Source of the DNA: Myroides injenensis M09-0166
GTDB lineage: Bacteria > Bacteroidota > Bacteroidia > Flavobacteriales > Flavobacteriaceae
Assembly (NCBI RefSeq): GCF_000246945.1
Contig: NZ_BAEX01000017.1
Location: 1 to 45,063 of the forward strand
DNA length: 45,063 nt
Direction of reading: 5' to 3'
In this document: piece by piece, positions 22,808-31,887 of the stretch
How positions within the stretch are numbered: position 1 is the first letter of the stretch
Layout: each line of letters starts with the position of its first letter
Position numbers and translations under genes: made by a program
Notes under the pieces: model-generated
What the model was told of the DNA's origin: nothing
Seen by the model: the letters and a program-made list of their open reading frames with translations, nothing else
The model's database searches: none

Positions 22808-25291
22808 TTATTGCATTGGCATTATTTCCATATCTTCTCCTTCGCCACCTTCCATTGATTTCTTATACATTTTCTTATCATTTTTACTTTGATTAAATCG
22901 ATAAGTAAATGATAAGTTAACTTGTCTACCTCTCCATTGCATTTCGCTATATGAATTTGAATAAGGTAAGTAGCTATCAGATTCTCTCTTACGTGAATCA
23001 AATAAGTCGTTCACGTTAAAAGTAATGGTTGCTTGATCTTTTAAAATATCTTTACTTAATGATAGATTAGCAGATATATTGCCTTTTACTCTTCCTTGTG
23101 CATTATCATAAGGAGCTTTATACATACCATTCATTTGCCAATCTATTTTGTATGGTAAGGTCACTTTTGACGATATACGTGTAAACCAAGCATATGCATT
23201 ATTGTCAAAATTTTGTGTTTCCTTATTACCATCTAAATCGACGAAAGTATAATCTCCTGTAGTTTCAGTTCTAAAGAAATTAAAGTTACCATTCAATCTC
23301 CACCATTTGAAAGGTGTATAGTTTAATGTGAAATCAAAACCATATCTATACTCAGTTGCTAAGTTAATAGGTGAACTTACAGTAATAGGAGTTCCGTCAT
23401 CTGTCGTTCCCGCAATTCTTTTTACAAATTGGAATGTATCATCCGTTTTATTAAGATATGCAGATGCGCTTAATGTAAATCCACTCCATCTCTTCATAAA
23501 TCCTAAATCATAAGCATCTGTTTTTGCAGGATCTAAGTTAGGATTTCCTTGAAAGTAATTAATATTACTTGTATAGTTAGAGAAAGGATTCAAAAAGAAA
23601 CCTCTTGGACGCATAATACGTCTACTATAACTAGCACTAATATTACTTGATTCGTTGATTTCGTAATTTAAAAATGCACTTGGGAAAAAGTCATTATATT
23701 TCTTGTTATTATAATCATTGTTTCTAAGTTGGTTGACATCTATATTACTATCTTCCCATCTTAAACCTACCATATAATTTAAACGATCTGTAATTTTATC
23801 TCCATATTGAGCATATACAGCATTTACTTGCTCTTTATATTCAAGTGTATTTGAGAATTTAGTATTGTTTATCCATTGATCATTAGTAAGGTTAAAAAGA
23901 TCATAATCATTAGTAGTCTTTTTAAATGTTCCTAAATAACCTGCTTCAAAATTACCAGTTTCACCAATAGGTAAGGTGTAATCTGCTTTTAGCATTCCTG
24001 ATAAATATTTGTCATCACTATTGTTTTTTTCAAACGAACTAGTGTTTAAATAATTATTGATATCAGATATACTAGCATCATCCGTACTTTTGTCTTGAGA
24101 TATTGTCGCTTCTATCGTAAACTTGTGGTCAGGATTAGAAAAATGTTTTTCTATAGACGTAGTATATTCAACACTATTCCAGCTAGATTTTCTATATTCA
24201 TCGCGGTATCTGTCATATAGGAATTCTTGATTACCATCATAATATTGATAATCTACAGTGTTTGGGTTTGTACCATTACTTCTTCTAACAGTAACAGCAT
24301 TAGACCATGTAAAACTAGGTGTGATAAAATAATCTAAACCAAACATACCGTTGTATCCTTGTCTCTTGCGATTGTTGTCTTTATACTCATTAATATATTG
24401 AGTAGTTAATCCATTCTCGTCAAAGTATTGATTGTTATTTAGATTATAACCTTTTGTTTTTCCATCTCTATAACCAATCGTAGTGTAGAAATTAAACTTT
24501 TCACTTCTAAGGTTAAAGTTTCCATTTAATTCGTAATTACGTGGATCTCCGATAGTCCCCGTAACATTACCATTAAGTCCTTGTGATTTACCTTTTTTCA
24601 GAATTATATTAATGATACCAGCTCCACCTTCAGCTTCATATCTAGCAGAAGGATTAGTGATTACTTCTACCTTTTCAATAGACTCAGCAGAAAGGATACG
24701 CATTGCTTCCTGAATATTATTCGCTAATCCAGTAGGCTTACCATCGATTAAAACTTTTACATTTTCATTCCCTCTTAGACTTACTGCACCTTCACTATCT
24801 ACTGTTACAGAAGGTACGTTATCTAATACATCTCCTGCTGTACCACCTTTAATAACCATATCTTGACCGACATTGTAAACTTTTTTATCAAGTTTAATGT
24901 CAACCGTCGATTTTTCGGCGATTACTACAACGCTTTCTAGCATTTGAGAATCTCCATAAACTTTATGTTTTCCAATATTAGTATTTCCATCGACTTTTAT
25001 ATTGTGTAGTTCAATAGGCTTAAAGCCTAAAAAGTCAATTTTAAGATAATAGGTACCAGCGGGAACATCAAAGGTAAAGTTACCTTTTGAATCAGTCATG
25101 CCCCCCGAAACGATATTGGCATCATTTTCATTTTGTGCATAGATACTAGCAAATTCTAATGGTTCATTAGTACTAGCTTCTATAACTGTACCAGTTACTG
25201 TAGCTTTTTTAGTGTTCTGTCCTAATGCTGTTAACGATAAAAATATTGAAAACAGCATTAACAGAACTTTTGAAATCTTCTCTTTTTTCAT
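22808..25291 (-). CDS. TonB-dependent-receptor-like outer-membrane beta-barrel protein
   Basis: An 827-residue outer-membrane protein. Signal peptide at 1-24 (ends SLTALGQ); residues about 30-115 form the carboxypeptidase-regulatory-like (CarboxypepD_reg-like) beta sandwich common in Bacteroidota receptors (VTGTVIEASTNEPLEFASI region); residues about 130-230 are a plug domain (GGTAGDVLDNVPSVTVD, VRGNENVKVLIDGKP-like segment, IEKVEVITNPSARYEAEGG); the rest is an outer membrane barrel of the OMP_b-brl_3 type rich in aromatic and Asn residues. No SusD partner is adjacent, so a siderophore, peptide or other small-ligand role is as likely as glycan uptake. The C-terminal tail after the last strand is unusually acidic and Met-rich (GGEGEDMEIMPMQ). 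Confidence 0.9.
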   Translation of the reverse strand: MKKEKISKVLLMLFSIFLSLTALGQNTKKATVTGTVIEASTNEPLEFASIYAQNENDANIVSGGMTDSKGNFTFDVPAGTYYLKIDFLGFKPIELHNIKVDGNTNIGKHKVYGDSQMLESVVVIAEKSTVDIKLDKKVYNVGQDMVIKGGTAGDVLDNVPSVTVDSEGAVSLRGNENVKVLIDGKPTGLANNIQEAMRILSAESIEKVEVITNPSARYEAEGGAGIINIILKKGKSQGLNGNVTGTIGDPRNYELNGNFNLRSEKFNFYTTIGYRDGKTKGYNLNNNQYFDENGLTTQYINEYKDNNRKRQGYNGMFGLDYFITPSFTWSNAVTVRRSNGTNPNTVDYQYYDGNQEFLYDRYRDEYRKSSWNSVEYTTSIEKHFSNPDHKFTIEATISQDKSTDDASISDINNYLNTSSFEKNNSDDKYLSGMLKADYTLPIGETGNFEAGYLGTFKKTTNDYDLFNLTNDQWINNTKFSNTLEYKEQVNAVYAQYGDKITDRLNYMVGLRWEDSNIDVNQLRNNDYNNKKYNDFFPSAFLNYEINESSNISASYSRRIMRPRGFFLNPFSNYTSNINYFQGNPNLDPAKTDAYDLGFMKRWSGFTLSASAYLNKTDDTFQFVKRIAGTTDDGTPITVSSPINLATEYRYGFDFTLNYTPFKWWRLNGNFNFFRTETTGDYTFVDLDGNKETQNFDNNAYAWFTRISSKVTLPYKIDWQMNGMYKAPYDNAQGRVKGNISANLSLSKDILKDQATITFNVNDLFDSRKRESDSYLPYSNSYSEMQWRGRQVNLSFTYRFNQSKNDKKMYKKSMEGGEGEDMEIMPMQ

Positions 25292-25378
25292 TATAGTCGT
25301 TAGTTTATATTACTTAGACTATAAGAAAGGTAGTTGGTTTAATAAGTATTTGTTAATATAGTGTTAATGTTTTTATTC

Positions 25379-25720
25379 CTACAAGATCTCGTGGATCTTT
25401 TCAGTAGGTCTCGCAATAACAGCTCTAGGTCCGTTAACTACGATAGGTCTTTCAATTAATTTTGGATTTCGTACCATTGCCTCAATAATTTCTTCTTCAG
25501 ACATTGTCATATTGCCAAAATTATCTTGCCATAAAGCATCTTTCGTGCGTACTAATTCGATGGGAGCGTAATTTAATTTTTGTAGAATCGTCTTTACATC
25601 CGTTTCGGTAAGGTCGGCATCCAAATATTTTATAATTTTGTACGCCACACCTTGCTGCTCCATAAAAGCAATACTCTCACGAGATTTGCTACAACGAGGA
25701 TTGTGATAAATTGTGATCAT
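25379..25720 (-). CDS. arsC: ArsC-family (glutaredoxin-type) arsenate reductase or Spx-like protein
   Basis: A 113-residue thioredoxin-fold protein. Cys9 in YHNPRCSKSRES matches the catalytic cysteine of glutaredoxin-dependent ArsC, and the arginines in LVRTKD, IERPIV and GPRAVIARP correspond to the arsenate-binding residues. I chose the ATG at 25720 because homologues begin with ITIYHNPRC and because a -7 box TATATTTG (25746-25739) lies inside a longer upstream frame that would start at 25762. No other ars genes are near, and many such single genes (YfgD-like) have an unknown reductase role rather than arsenic resistance. Confidence 0.85.
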   Translation of the reverse strand: MITIYHNPRCSKSRESIAFMEQQGVAYKIIKYLDADLTETDVKTILQKLNYAPIELVRTKDALWQDNFGNMTMSEEEIIEAMVRNPKLIERPIVVNGPRAVIARPTEKIHEIL

Positions 25721-25738
25721 AAATAGATAATTTTCTAT

Positions 25739-25746
25739 CAAATATA
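25739..25746 (-). promoter_or_regulatory. -7 box of the ArsC-family gene
   Basis: TATATTTG on the minus strand, 18 bases upstream of the ATG at 25720; this decides the start codon. Confidence 0.6.
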
Positions 25747-25762
25747 GTACATTTTTTGACAT

Positions 25763-26680
25763 ATGAAATATATTGAACAGTTATTGCGAATAAACAATAA
25801 ACAAAAATTATGGTATTATCTACCTTTTTCTTTGTTTTTTTTCGGTGTTATGTTTCTGAATTGGCTTTTTATTAAGATTTCGAACGTTTCTACTAACGAA
25901 GCAATAAAAATGAATATTGAAAAATTCGGTAAGAATATGAATTTTTTAATAACCATAGGACCAATGGTTTTTTTATTTATTTTTCTCATTGTTTGGGTTG
26001 TTACTGTCCACAAACAATCTATAGTAAGTTTAACTACTAGTAGAAGAAAGATTGATTGGAAGCGTATTCTATTTTCTTTTTCTGTATGGTCTATCGTTAC
26101 TATTGGAGTTTTTATTTATTCCTATTTGTCAAATCCTGAAGACTATGTGTTCAATTTTAAACCTTTACCATTTTTAGTTTTCTTTATTTTGGCGGTAATA
26201 TTAATTCCATTGCAGACGAGTTTTGAAGAGTATTTAATGCGTGGTTACTTAATGCAAGGTATAGGTTTAGCTACTCATAGTAGAGCCATAGCATTGTTTA
26301 CTACTTCTATATTATTTGGATTATTACACATGAGTAATCCTGAAGTCGAACAGATTGGATATTCTGTTATGATTTATTATATAGGTACAGGGTTTTTCTT
26401 GGGAATAATCTCCTTAATGGATGATGGAATTGAGTTAGCACTTGGATTTCATGCAGCTAATAATCTTATAGGTGTGTTACTGGTAACTTCTGACTGGACT
26501 GCATTTCAAACCAATTCACTTTTTATAAGTACTGCATCAGATGTACAAATTTCACCAGTAGAATATCTTGTTCAGGTATTTGTTATTTTACCTCTCCTTA
26601 TTTTATTATTTGCAAAAAAATACAAATGGAAAAACTGGAAAGCACATTTATTTGGAAGAGTAGTAATTGAAGAAAATTAA
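25763..26680 (+). CDS. CPBP-family intramembrane glutamic protease
   Basis: A 305-residue inner-membrane protein with about seven to eight hydrophobic helices. The family motifs are present: Glu155-Glu156-x-x-x-Arg160 in FEEYLMRG, His189 in FGLLHMSN and a later FHAANN. CPBP proteins (CAAX prenyl protease 2 / bacteriocin-processing type) cut peptides within or near the membrane; the bacterial substrates are mostly unknown. The stop is one base from the ATG of menE, so the two are cotranscribed. This neighbourhood (protease next to menE) is positional only and gives no firm functional link. The gene is divergent from the ArsC-family gene with an interval of 42 bases. Confidence 0.88.
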   Translation: MKYIEQLLRINNKQKLWYYLPFSLFFFGVMFLNWLFIKISNVSTNEAIKMNIEKFGKNMNFLITIGPMVFLFIFLIVWVVTVHKQSIVSLTTSRRKIDWKRILFSFSVWSIVTIGVFIYSYLSNPEDYVFNFKPLPFLVFFILAVILIPLQTSFEEYLMRGYLMQGIGLATHSRAIALFTTSILFGLLHMSNPEVEQIGYSVMIYYIGTGFFLGIISLMDDGIELALGFHAANNLIGVLLVTSDWTAFQTNSLFISTASDVQISPVEYLVQVFVILPLLILLFAKKYKWKNWKAHLFGRVVIEEN

Positions 26681-26681
26681 G

Positions 26682-27710
26682 ATGACAAATTTTATACATC
26701 CTTCGTTTAAACTAAATAATAATAGTTATACTAAACAAGAGTTATTAGATTATGCTAACACTTTAATTCAGAGTGATCAAGCGTATTTAGTAGATTTTGC
26801 AAATTTAATTCTGCAATGGTTTAATAGTGATGACTATATCGAGCTTACTACTTCTGGTACTACTGGACCTCCAAAAAAAATACAACTTCGCAAGGAAGCA
26901 ATGATAAATTCAGCACGTGCTACAGGTGAGTTTTTTAATATTCAGCAAGGAAGTAAAGCACTCTTATGTATGTCTACTAAGTTTGTAGGAGGAAAATTAA
27001 TGTTGATTCGTGCACTTCAACTTGGTTGGGAATTAGATGTTGTGGAACCTTGTGCAACACCTTTACAAGGAAATAATAAGTTCTATGATTTTGTAGCAAT
27101 GGTACCTATGCAAGTTTCAAAGTCAATAGAAGAGTTAAGAAATGTAGGAACTTTAATTATAGGTGGAGCAAAGGTCAATACTGCGCTAAAAGAGAAGTTA
27201 ACTACTTTACCAACTAAGTGTTTTGAAACTTATGGAATGACAGAAACAATCACTCATATAGCTGCAAAAAGTATAAAAGATGAGTGTTTCTCAGTACTAC
27301 CACATGCGAGTTGTAGTATTGATGAAAGAGGTTGCTTAATTATTGATGCACCATCAGTTACAGATATATTGATTATTACAAATGATGTTGTAGATTTGCT
27401 TGATAATAAACATTTTATTTGGAAAGGTAGAGTAGATAATGTTATCAATAGCGGTGGGGTTAAACTACATCCAGAACAAATAGAAGAAAAGTTGGCTAAA
27501 AAGATTCCTTATCGTTTCTTTGTAGCTTCAAAAGAAGATGAATATTTTGGAAATAAGCTCATCTTGGTAATCGAACATAAAGAATATGACTTGCCTAAAG
27601 ACATATTTAATGAATTAGGGAAGTATGAAATACCAAAAGAAATACAGTTTAAAGAGCGTTTTATAGAAACAGCATCGGGAAAAATCATTAGGAGTAAAAA
27701 TATAATATAA
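26682..27710 (+). CDS. menE: o-succinylbenzoate--CoA ligase
   Basis: AMP-forming acyl-CoA synthetase that activates o-succinylbenzoate in menaquinone synthesis. The 342 residues are shorter than most adenylate-forming enzymes but usual for the Bacteroidota MenE. Visible motifs are the P-loop TTSGTTGPPKK, ETYGMTETITH (adenine-binding region), WKGRVDNVINSGGVKLHPEQIE (hinge) and GKIIRSK at the end with the catalytic lysine. The ATG at 26682 lies one base after the CPBP stop; an in-frame TTG at 26667 is less likely. It is the middle gene of a protease-menE-glutaminase run. Menaquinone is the expected respiratory quinone of this phylum. Confidence 0.87.
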   Translation: MTNFIHPSFKLNNNSYTKQELLDYANTLIQSDQAYLVDFANLILQWFNSDDYIELTTSGTTGPPKKIQLRKEAMINSARATGEFFNIQQGSKALLCMSTKFVGGKLMLIRALQLGWELDVVEPCATPLQGNNKFYDFVAMVPMQVSKSIEELRNVGTLIIGGAKVNTALKEKLTTLPTKCFETYGMTETITHIAAKSIKDECFSVLPHASCSIDERGCLIIDAPSVTDILIITNDVVDLLDNKHFIWKGRVDNVINSGGVKLHPEQIEEKLAKKIPYRFFVASKEDEYFGNKLILVIEHKEYDLPKDIFNELGKYEIPKEIQFKERFIETASGKIIRSKNII

Positions 27711-27724
27711 TCTAAGTTTATTGA

Positions 27725-28753
27725 ATGAAAAAAAGTAGTATCTGCAATGCCATAGTAAGTCTATTTATTGCTTGTTTAGTTTCTTTTGGGCAGACTGCCT
27801 ATGCAAAGAAAATCATTAGAAAAGGAGATGCAACAAATCTGATAACATCTAAGATGTTAAATGATATATTAGAGAAAAATAGAGCTTACTGTTTAAAAGG
27901 TGAAGTTGCTGATTATATCCCTGAACTAGGTAAGATGGATGCAAAAGCTATTGCTTTTTCTGTTGTTACGCCAAATGGTGAAGTGATTAGTGTGGGAGAT
28001 ATTAATAAGAAGTTTACAATACAGAGTATTTCCAAAATTATCTCATTATTTGTTGCAGTTTCAGAAAAGGGTGAAGATGTAGTTTTTAAAGATATGGGGT
28101 ATTATGGTACAGATAAACCATTTAATCATTATGCTAATCTAGAAACTAATGGAAAGCCATTAAATCCAATGATGAATGCTGGTGCTATTTTAACTACTGC
28201 ATTATTAGATGGAGAGGGTGAAGTTCCTTTTCTTAAAATATTAGATATGGTTCGTTATATTACTAAAAACGATAAGATTGACTATAGTAAAGATGTTTAT
28301 CATTCTGAGAAAGAGACTGGACACCGCAATAGAGGAATATTTTATCTTCTAAAAAATAATGGATTATTAGAAGGAGAAGAAGATAAGTTAGATAATTATT
28401 TCAAACAATGTTCTATTGAAGTAACAGCAGAAGATTTAGCTAAGATTGGTTACTTTTTTGCAAATCAATGTGTTCGTTTTGACGGGGATGATAGATATAA
28501 AAGTATTGAATTAGGTAAATTAGTACAATCTCAAATGCTTATTGCTGGAATGTATGAATTTAGTGGTGAGTATGCACGTACTGTTGGTCTTCCTAGTAAA
28601 TCTGGAGTAGGAGGGGGTATCGTGGTAAGTGTACCTGGAAAGATGGGAATAGGTGCTTTTAGTCCTGGATTAGATAAACAAGGTAACTCAGTGGCTGGAT
28701 ACCATATGATATTAGATCTAGTTAATGAGTTAAATTTAAGTATGTTTCAATAA
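27725..28753 (+). CDS. glsA: glutaminase with an export signal
   Basis: Hydrolyses glutamine to glutamate and ammonia. Serine-type glutaminase fold with Ser101 and Lys104 in FTIQSISKII (S-x-x-K pair), NPMMNAGAI and the SGVGGGIV segment conserved. The 342 residues exceed the usual 305-310 because of an N-terminal signal peptide, residues 1-27, ending in AYA before KK. This predicts a periplasmic enzyme, in contrast to the cytosolic YbaS/YneH type. It begins 15 bases after menE and ends with a strong hairpin, so it is the last gene of that transcript. It could supply glutamate and ammonia from external glutamine, which is inference. Confidence 0.92.
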   Translation: MKKSSICNAIVSLFIACLVSFGQTAYAKKIIRKGDATNLITSKMLNDILEKNRAYCLKGEVADYIPELGKMDAKAIAFSVVTPNGEVISVGDINKKFTIQSISKIISLFVAVSEKGEDVVFKDMGYYGTDKPFNHYANLETNGKPLNPMMNAGAILTTALLDGEGEVPFLKILDMVRYITKNDKIDYSKDVYHSEKETGHRNRGIFYLLKNNGLLEGEEDKLDNYFKQCSIEVTAEDLAKIGYFFANQCVRFDGDDRYKSIELGKLVQSQMLIAGMYEFSGEYARTVGLPSKSGVGGGIVVSVPGKMGIGAFSPGLDKQGNSVAGYHMILDLVNELNLSMFQ

Positions 28754-28774
28754 GTATTGAAATTTTAATAAGAT

Positions 28775-28816
28775 AAAAAAATAGACCTCTTCAATCTTGA
28801 AGAGGTCTATTTTTTT
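28775..28816. terminator. bidirectional terminator between glsA and the antiporter gene
   Basis: Stem ATAGACCTCTTCAA (28781-28794) with TTGAAGAGGTCTAT (28797-28810), extended by six A-T pairs, loop TC, with T runs on both strands. Confidence 0.92.
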
Positions 28817-28846
28817 ATTTCAAAGTTATCTGATTGCAACTATGTA

Positions 28847-29995
28847 TTAAGGCGTTATTGTAGTAAATAGATAAGTTGCAAATAATACTAGTAGTACAAT
28901 ACCTTGCTGAATATTTGTTCGTCCAGAGCTAATAGAAATATAAACAGTGGCTAAAGAGGTAATTAATAATACGGTTGATTTTGCATCAATACCTAAAGCT
29001 ACTGTTAATCCAGTGAAATAAGATACAATTGCCACGGCAGGAATTGTCAACCCTATTGACGCAAGTGCTGATCCAATGGCTAAGTTTAGACTTGTTTGCA
29101 ATCTATCTCTTTTAGCAGCTTTATAGGCAGCTAGACCTTCTGGAAGTAGAATTACTGTTGCAATGATAATACCTACTAATGATTTAGGAGCTCCTGCTTC
29201 TACAACAGCACTTTCAATGGTAGGTGATAACATTTTAGAAAGTAAAACCACACAAGTTAAGGCTACAACAAGAATTGCAAAGGCAACGATTGTAGTTGGT
29301 AAATTAACGTGATTTTCTTCTAAATGCTCTTCTATTTCTTTGAGTTCTTCATCATTTATTTCTTCATGATGGGTTATTTCTTTTGTTTCTTCAATAATAA
29401 AATAGTTTCTATGTCTTATTGTCTGTACTGCTAGAAAACCTATGTAAAGAATAAGGGAAACGATAGCTACAAAAATTAATTGCGAATTAGTATAACTATT
29501 ACCAGCTTGGCTTGTCGTAAAGTTTGGCAATATTAACGTTAATGTAGAAATAGCAATTAAAGTAATTAGCCCTGTACTTACCCCTTGTTTTATAAAGTTT
29601 TGTTCTTTGTAATGGTAGCCTCCAACCCAAAAGCAAAGACCTATAATTCCTGTTAGAATAATCATAATTGCCGCAAATACAGTATCTCTGGCTAAGAAAG
29701 AAGGTTCATCATTGGTTTCGCTAAGCATAATTGAAACAATAAGAGAAACCTCTATTACAGTAATTGCGAGGGCTAATATAATCGTACCATAGGGTTCTCC
29801 GAAACGGTGCGCAACAGTTTCTGCATGATGCACTGCCGCTAATACTGAGCCGATTAGAAAAACTCCCAAAAGAATATCTGTGAATATCGATGAAGGTAAA
29901 GAAGCTTTAAAAAAAATCAAAAGAAGGGCAATAAAAGGAATAATGATTGTCCAAAGTGGTGTTTTGATTAAACTGAATAGTTTTTTTAGATTCAT
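28847..29995 (-). CDS. chaA: calcium/proton antiporter, CaCA family (ChaA-like)
   Basis: A 382-residue inner-membrane protein with about eleven hydrophobic helices. The two inverted-repeat alpha motifs are visible as GEPYGTIILALAITVIEVSLI (given in parts: GEPYGTIILA and ITVIEVSLI) and, in the second half, SLVGIIIATVILLPEGLAAYKAA with the conserved Glu in LLPEG. A long acidic cytosolic loop (TKEITHHEEINDEELKEIEE) separates the halves, possibly a cation sensor. ChaA proteins exchange Ca2+ or Na+/K+ for H+. It is a single gene, convergent with glsA. Confidence 0.88.
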   Translation of the reverse strand: MNLKKLFSLIKTPLWTIIIPFIALLLIFFKASLPSSIFTDILLGVFLIGSVLAAVHHAETVAHRFGEPYGTIILALAITVIEVSLIVSIMLSETNDEPSFLARDTVFAAIMIILTGIIGLCFWVGGYHYKEQNFIKQGVSTGLITLIAISTLTLILPNFTTSQAGNSYTNSQLIFVAIVSLILYIGFLAVQTIRHRNYFIIEETKEITHHEEINDEELKEIEEHLEENHVNLPTTIVAFAILVVALTCVVLLSKMLSPTIESAVVEAGAPKSLVGIIIATVILLPEGLAAYKAAKRDRLQTSLNLAIGSALASIGLTIPAVAIVSYFTGLTVALGIDAKSTVLLITSLATVYISISSGRTNIQQGIVLLVLFATYLFTTITP

Positions 29996-30111
29996 GAGCT
30001 TTTTGATTATTTTTTAGCGAAAATATATTTTTATTGTCATGAATACAATGTGTTTTAATGTTTTTATTTAAAAAACATTAAAAAGAGGTATGGACTAATC
30101 ATATGTATAAA

Positions 30112-30145
30112 AAAAGAGCTACTTTTTTGCGAAAGTAGCTCTTTT
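30112..30145 (-). terminator. terminator of ndk
   Basis: AAAAGAGCTACTTT (30112-30125) pairs with AAAGTAGCTCTTTT (30132-30145); on the minus strand the tail is TTTTTTATAC. Confidence 0.88.
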
Positions 30146-30170
30146 GGTATTATTCTAATAAATTCTAAAA

Positions 30171-30590
30171 CTAGAATTGTTCTCTACCAGCGAAATGGAA
30201 AGCAGATTCGATAGCAGCATTTTCATCGCTATCAGATCCGTGTACTGCATTTTCTCCAATAGATTTAGCATATTTTTTACGGATAGTACCTTCAGCAGCT
30301 TCAGCAGGGTTAGTAGCACCGATTAATTTTCTAAAATCTTCAACAGCGTTATCTTTTTCTAAGATAGCTGCTACGATTGGACCTCTTGACATGAATTCAA
30401 CTAATTCACCGTAGAATGGTCTTTCACTGTGTACTTCATAGAATTTTTCTGCATCTCTAACTGTTAATTGAGTTAACTTCATAGATACGATTTTAAATCC
30501 TGCTTCAGTAATCATATTGATGATTCCACCGATGTGACCTGCTTCAACAGCGTCAGGTTTGATCATTGTAAAAGTTCTGTTCGTTGCCAT
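30171..30590 (-). CDS. ndk: nucleoside diphosphate kinase
   Basis: Transfers the gamma phosphate from ATP to nucleoside diphosphates through a phosphohistidine. The 139 residues are standard. Phosphoacceptor His117 lies in [12 protein letters not shown], where the more common sequence is HGSDSxExA. The N-terminal [10 protein letters not shown] and the [12 protein letters not shown] segment are intact. A -7 box TATTTTTG (30621-30614, minus strand) lies 24 bases upstream and a strong terminator downstream, so it is monocistronic. Confidence 0.97.
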   Translation of the reverse strand: MATNRTFTMIKPDAVEAGHIGGIINMITEAGFKIVSMKLTQLTVRDAEKFYEVHSERPFYGELVEFMSRGPIVAAILEKDNAVEDFRKLIGATNPAEAAEGTIRKKYAKSIGENAVHGSDSDENAAIESAFHFAGREQF

Positions 30591-30613
30591 TATATTCTAT
30601 TTAATATTTGATG

Positions 30614-30621
30614 CAAAAATA
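30614..30621 (-). promoter_or_regulatory. -7 box of ndk
   Basis: TATTTTTG on the minus strand, 23 bases before the start codon. Confidence 0.5.
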
Positions 30622-30681
30622 ATCTTTTATAGTTAATTTAATTGATTTTATAAATAAAAATCTCAATAAATTAATACTATC

Positions 30682-31878
30682 TTATTTTGAGACTGGTATA
30701 TCTAATAATCGTTGTGCTAATTCAATCATTTCTGGTGTTCCAGTATGTTTTTTGGGTTCATCAGAAAGTTTTACAACGTCTGTCCAGTGACCGCCTTCAG
30801 GCAAAGCTTGTGTCATTTTAATAACAATATTCATAGCTTCTAATCCCACATCATTTGTAAAATCTGTTCCAATACCAAATGACATTCCTATTTTTCCTTT
30901 GCAGTGTTTAGCAATGCGCTCAACTTTTTCTGGATTTAGTCCATCAGAGAATATAATGGTTTTTGAAGTTGGGTCAATATTTAAACTTTTGTAATGTGCA
31001 ATTGTCATATCTGCAAATTCTAGAGGATCACCACTATCATGTCTTACTCCATCAAAGAGTTTTGCAAACTTCTTGTCAAATTGTTCAAAGAAAACTTTAC
31101 TTGTATAAGTATCTGTTAATGCAATGCCTAAATCACCTCTGTAAGTATCTACCCAATGCTCTAGTCCAGTCGAATTGGCCATTTTAAAGCCATATTTAGC
31201 GGCATGAAACATAAACCATTCATGTGCATGTGTACCAATTGGCTTAGTGCCATATTTCATAGCTAAATGAACATTACTTGTTCCAATAAAAGTATCACCA
31301 CCATATTTTTTTAAGGTTTCTACCACTAACTGATGTACTGCGTAAGAGTGACGTCTACGAGTTCCAAACTCAGCTATAGTAACTCCTAATTTTTTGTAGT
31401 TTTCTATTTTCGTTCTTGTCGTTTCTATCACTTTTTCCGCAGAATCTCTTTCTGAATTAGTCATTCTGTAGTATAATTCGCAGATGATAGACATTAGTGG
31501 TACTTCCCATAAAATAGTGCGATACCAATATCCTCTAATGCTAACTTGTAATTCGTCTCCTTCTTGTGAAATTTCTATTTCAGAAGGATCATAGTGATAC
31601 CCTTGTAGAAAATCTAAATAGGTAGGATCAAGGTAAGGACAAGTTTTTTGCAAGAAAGATTTTTCTGCTTTTGTTAATCTAAGTTTTGCCATTTCATCCA
31701 CAGCAGCTCTTAAAGCTTCAGCAAAACCTGGAGGATATTTGTGTTCACCTCTATTTATAAATATATATGCAGCTTTAGCATAAGGGAATTGTTTGATAGC
31801 AGCATACTGCATCGTAAATTTATAAAAGTCATTATCTAAAATAGAAGTAATGATTTGATTTGTGCTAGCTGTTTCCAT
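30682..31878 (-). CDS. pncB: nicotinate phosphoribosyltransferase
   Basis: First step of the Preiss-Handler NAD salvage: nicotinate plus PRPP to nicotinate mononucleotide, with ATP hydrolysis. The 398 residues match bacterial PncB. Recognisable segments are DNDFYKFTMQYA at the N-terminus, EFGTRRRHSYAVHQ (with the region of the phosphorylated His), GTSNVHLAMKYG, HEWFMFH, GVRHDSGDPLEFAD and IIFSDGLNPEKV. It begins nine bases after the DUF2971 gene, so it is probably cotranscribed with that gene and the ABC exporter. Confidence 0.95.
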   Translation of the reverse strand: METASTNQIITSILDNDFYKFTMQYAAIKQFPYAKAAYIFINRGEHKYPPGFAEALRAAVDEMAKLRLTKAEKSFLQKTCPYLDPTYLDFLQGYHYDPSEIEISQEGDELQVSIRGYWYRTILWEVPLMSIICELYYRMTNSERDSAEKVIETTRTKIENYKKLGVTIAEFGTRRRHSYAVHQLVVETLKKYGGDTFIGTSNVHLAMKYGTKPIGTHAHEWFMFHAAKYGFKMANSTGLEHWVDTYRGDLGIALTDTYTSKVFFEQFDKKFAKLFDGVRHDSGDPLEFADMTIAHYKSLNIDPTSKTIIFSDGLNPEKVERIAKHCKGKIGMSFGIGTDFTNDVGLEAMNIVIKMTQALPEGGHWTDVVKLSDEPKKHTGTPEMIELAQRLLDIPVSK

Positions 31879-31887
31879 AGGCTTCTT

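Noticed and set aside
22678-22896. Plus-strand frame of 72 codons at the 3' side of the outer-membrane receptor gene
   Set aside because: It runs through the hairpin at 22765-22801 and into the receptor coding sequence on the other strand; composition is that of AT-rich spacer.
26667-26681. TTG start for menE overlapping the CPBP gene
   Set aside because: An ATG one base after the CPBP stop gives the usual MenE N-terminus; the upstream extension is only five residues and starts with a weak codon.
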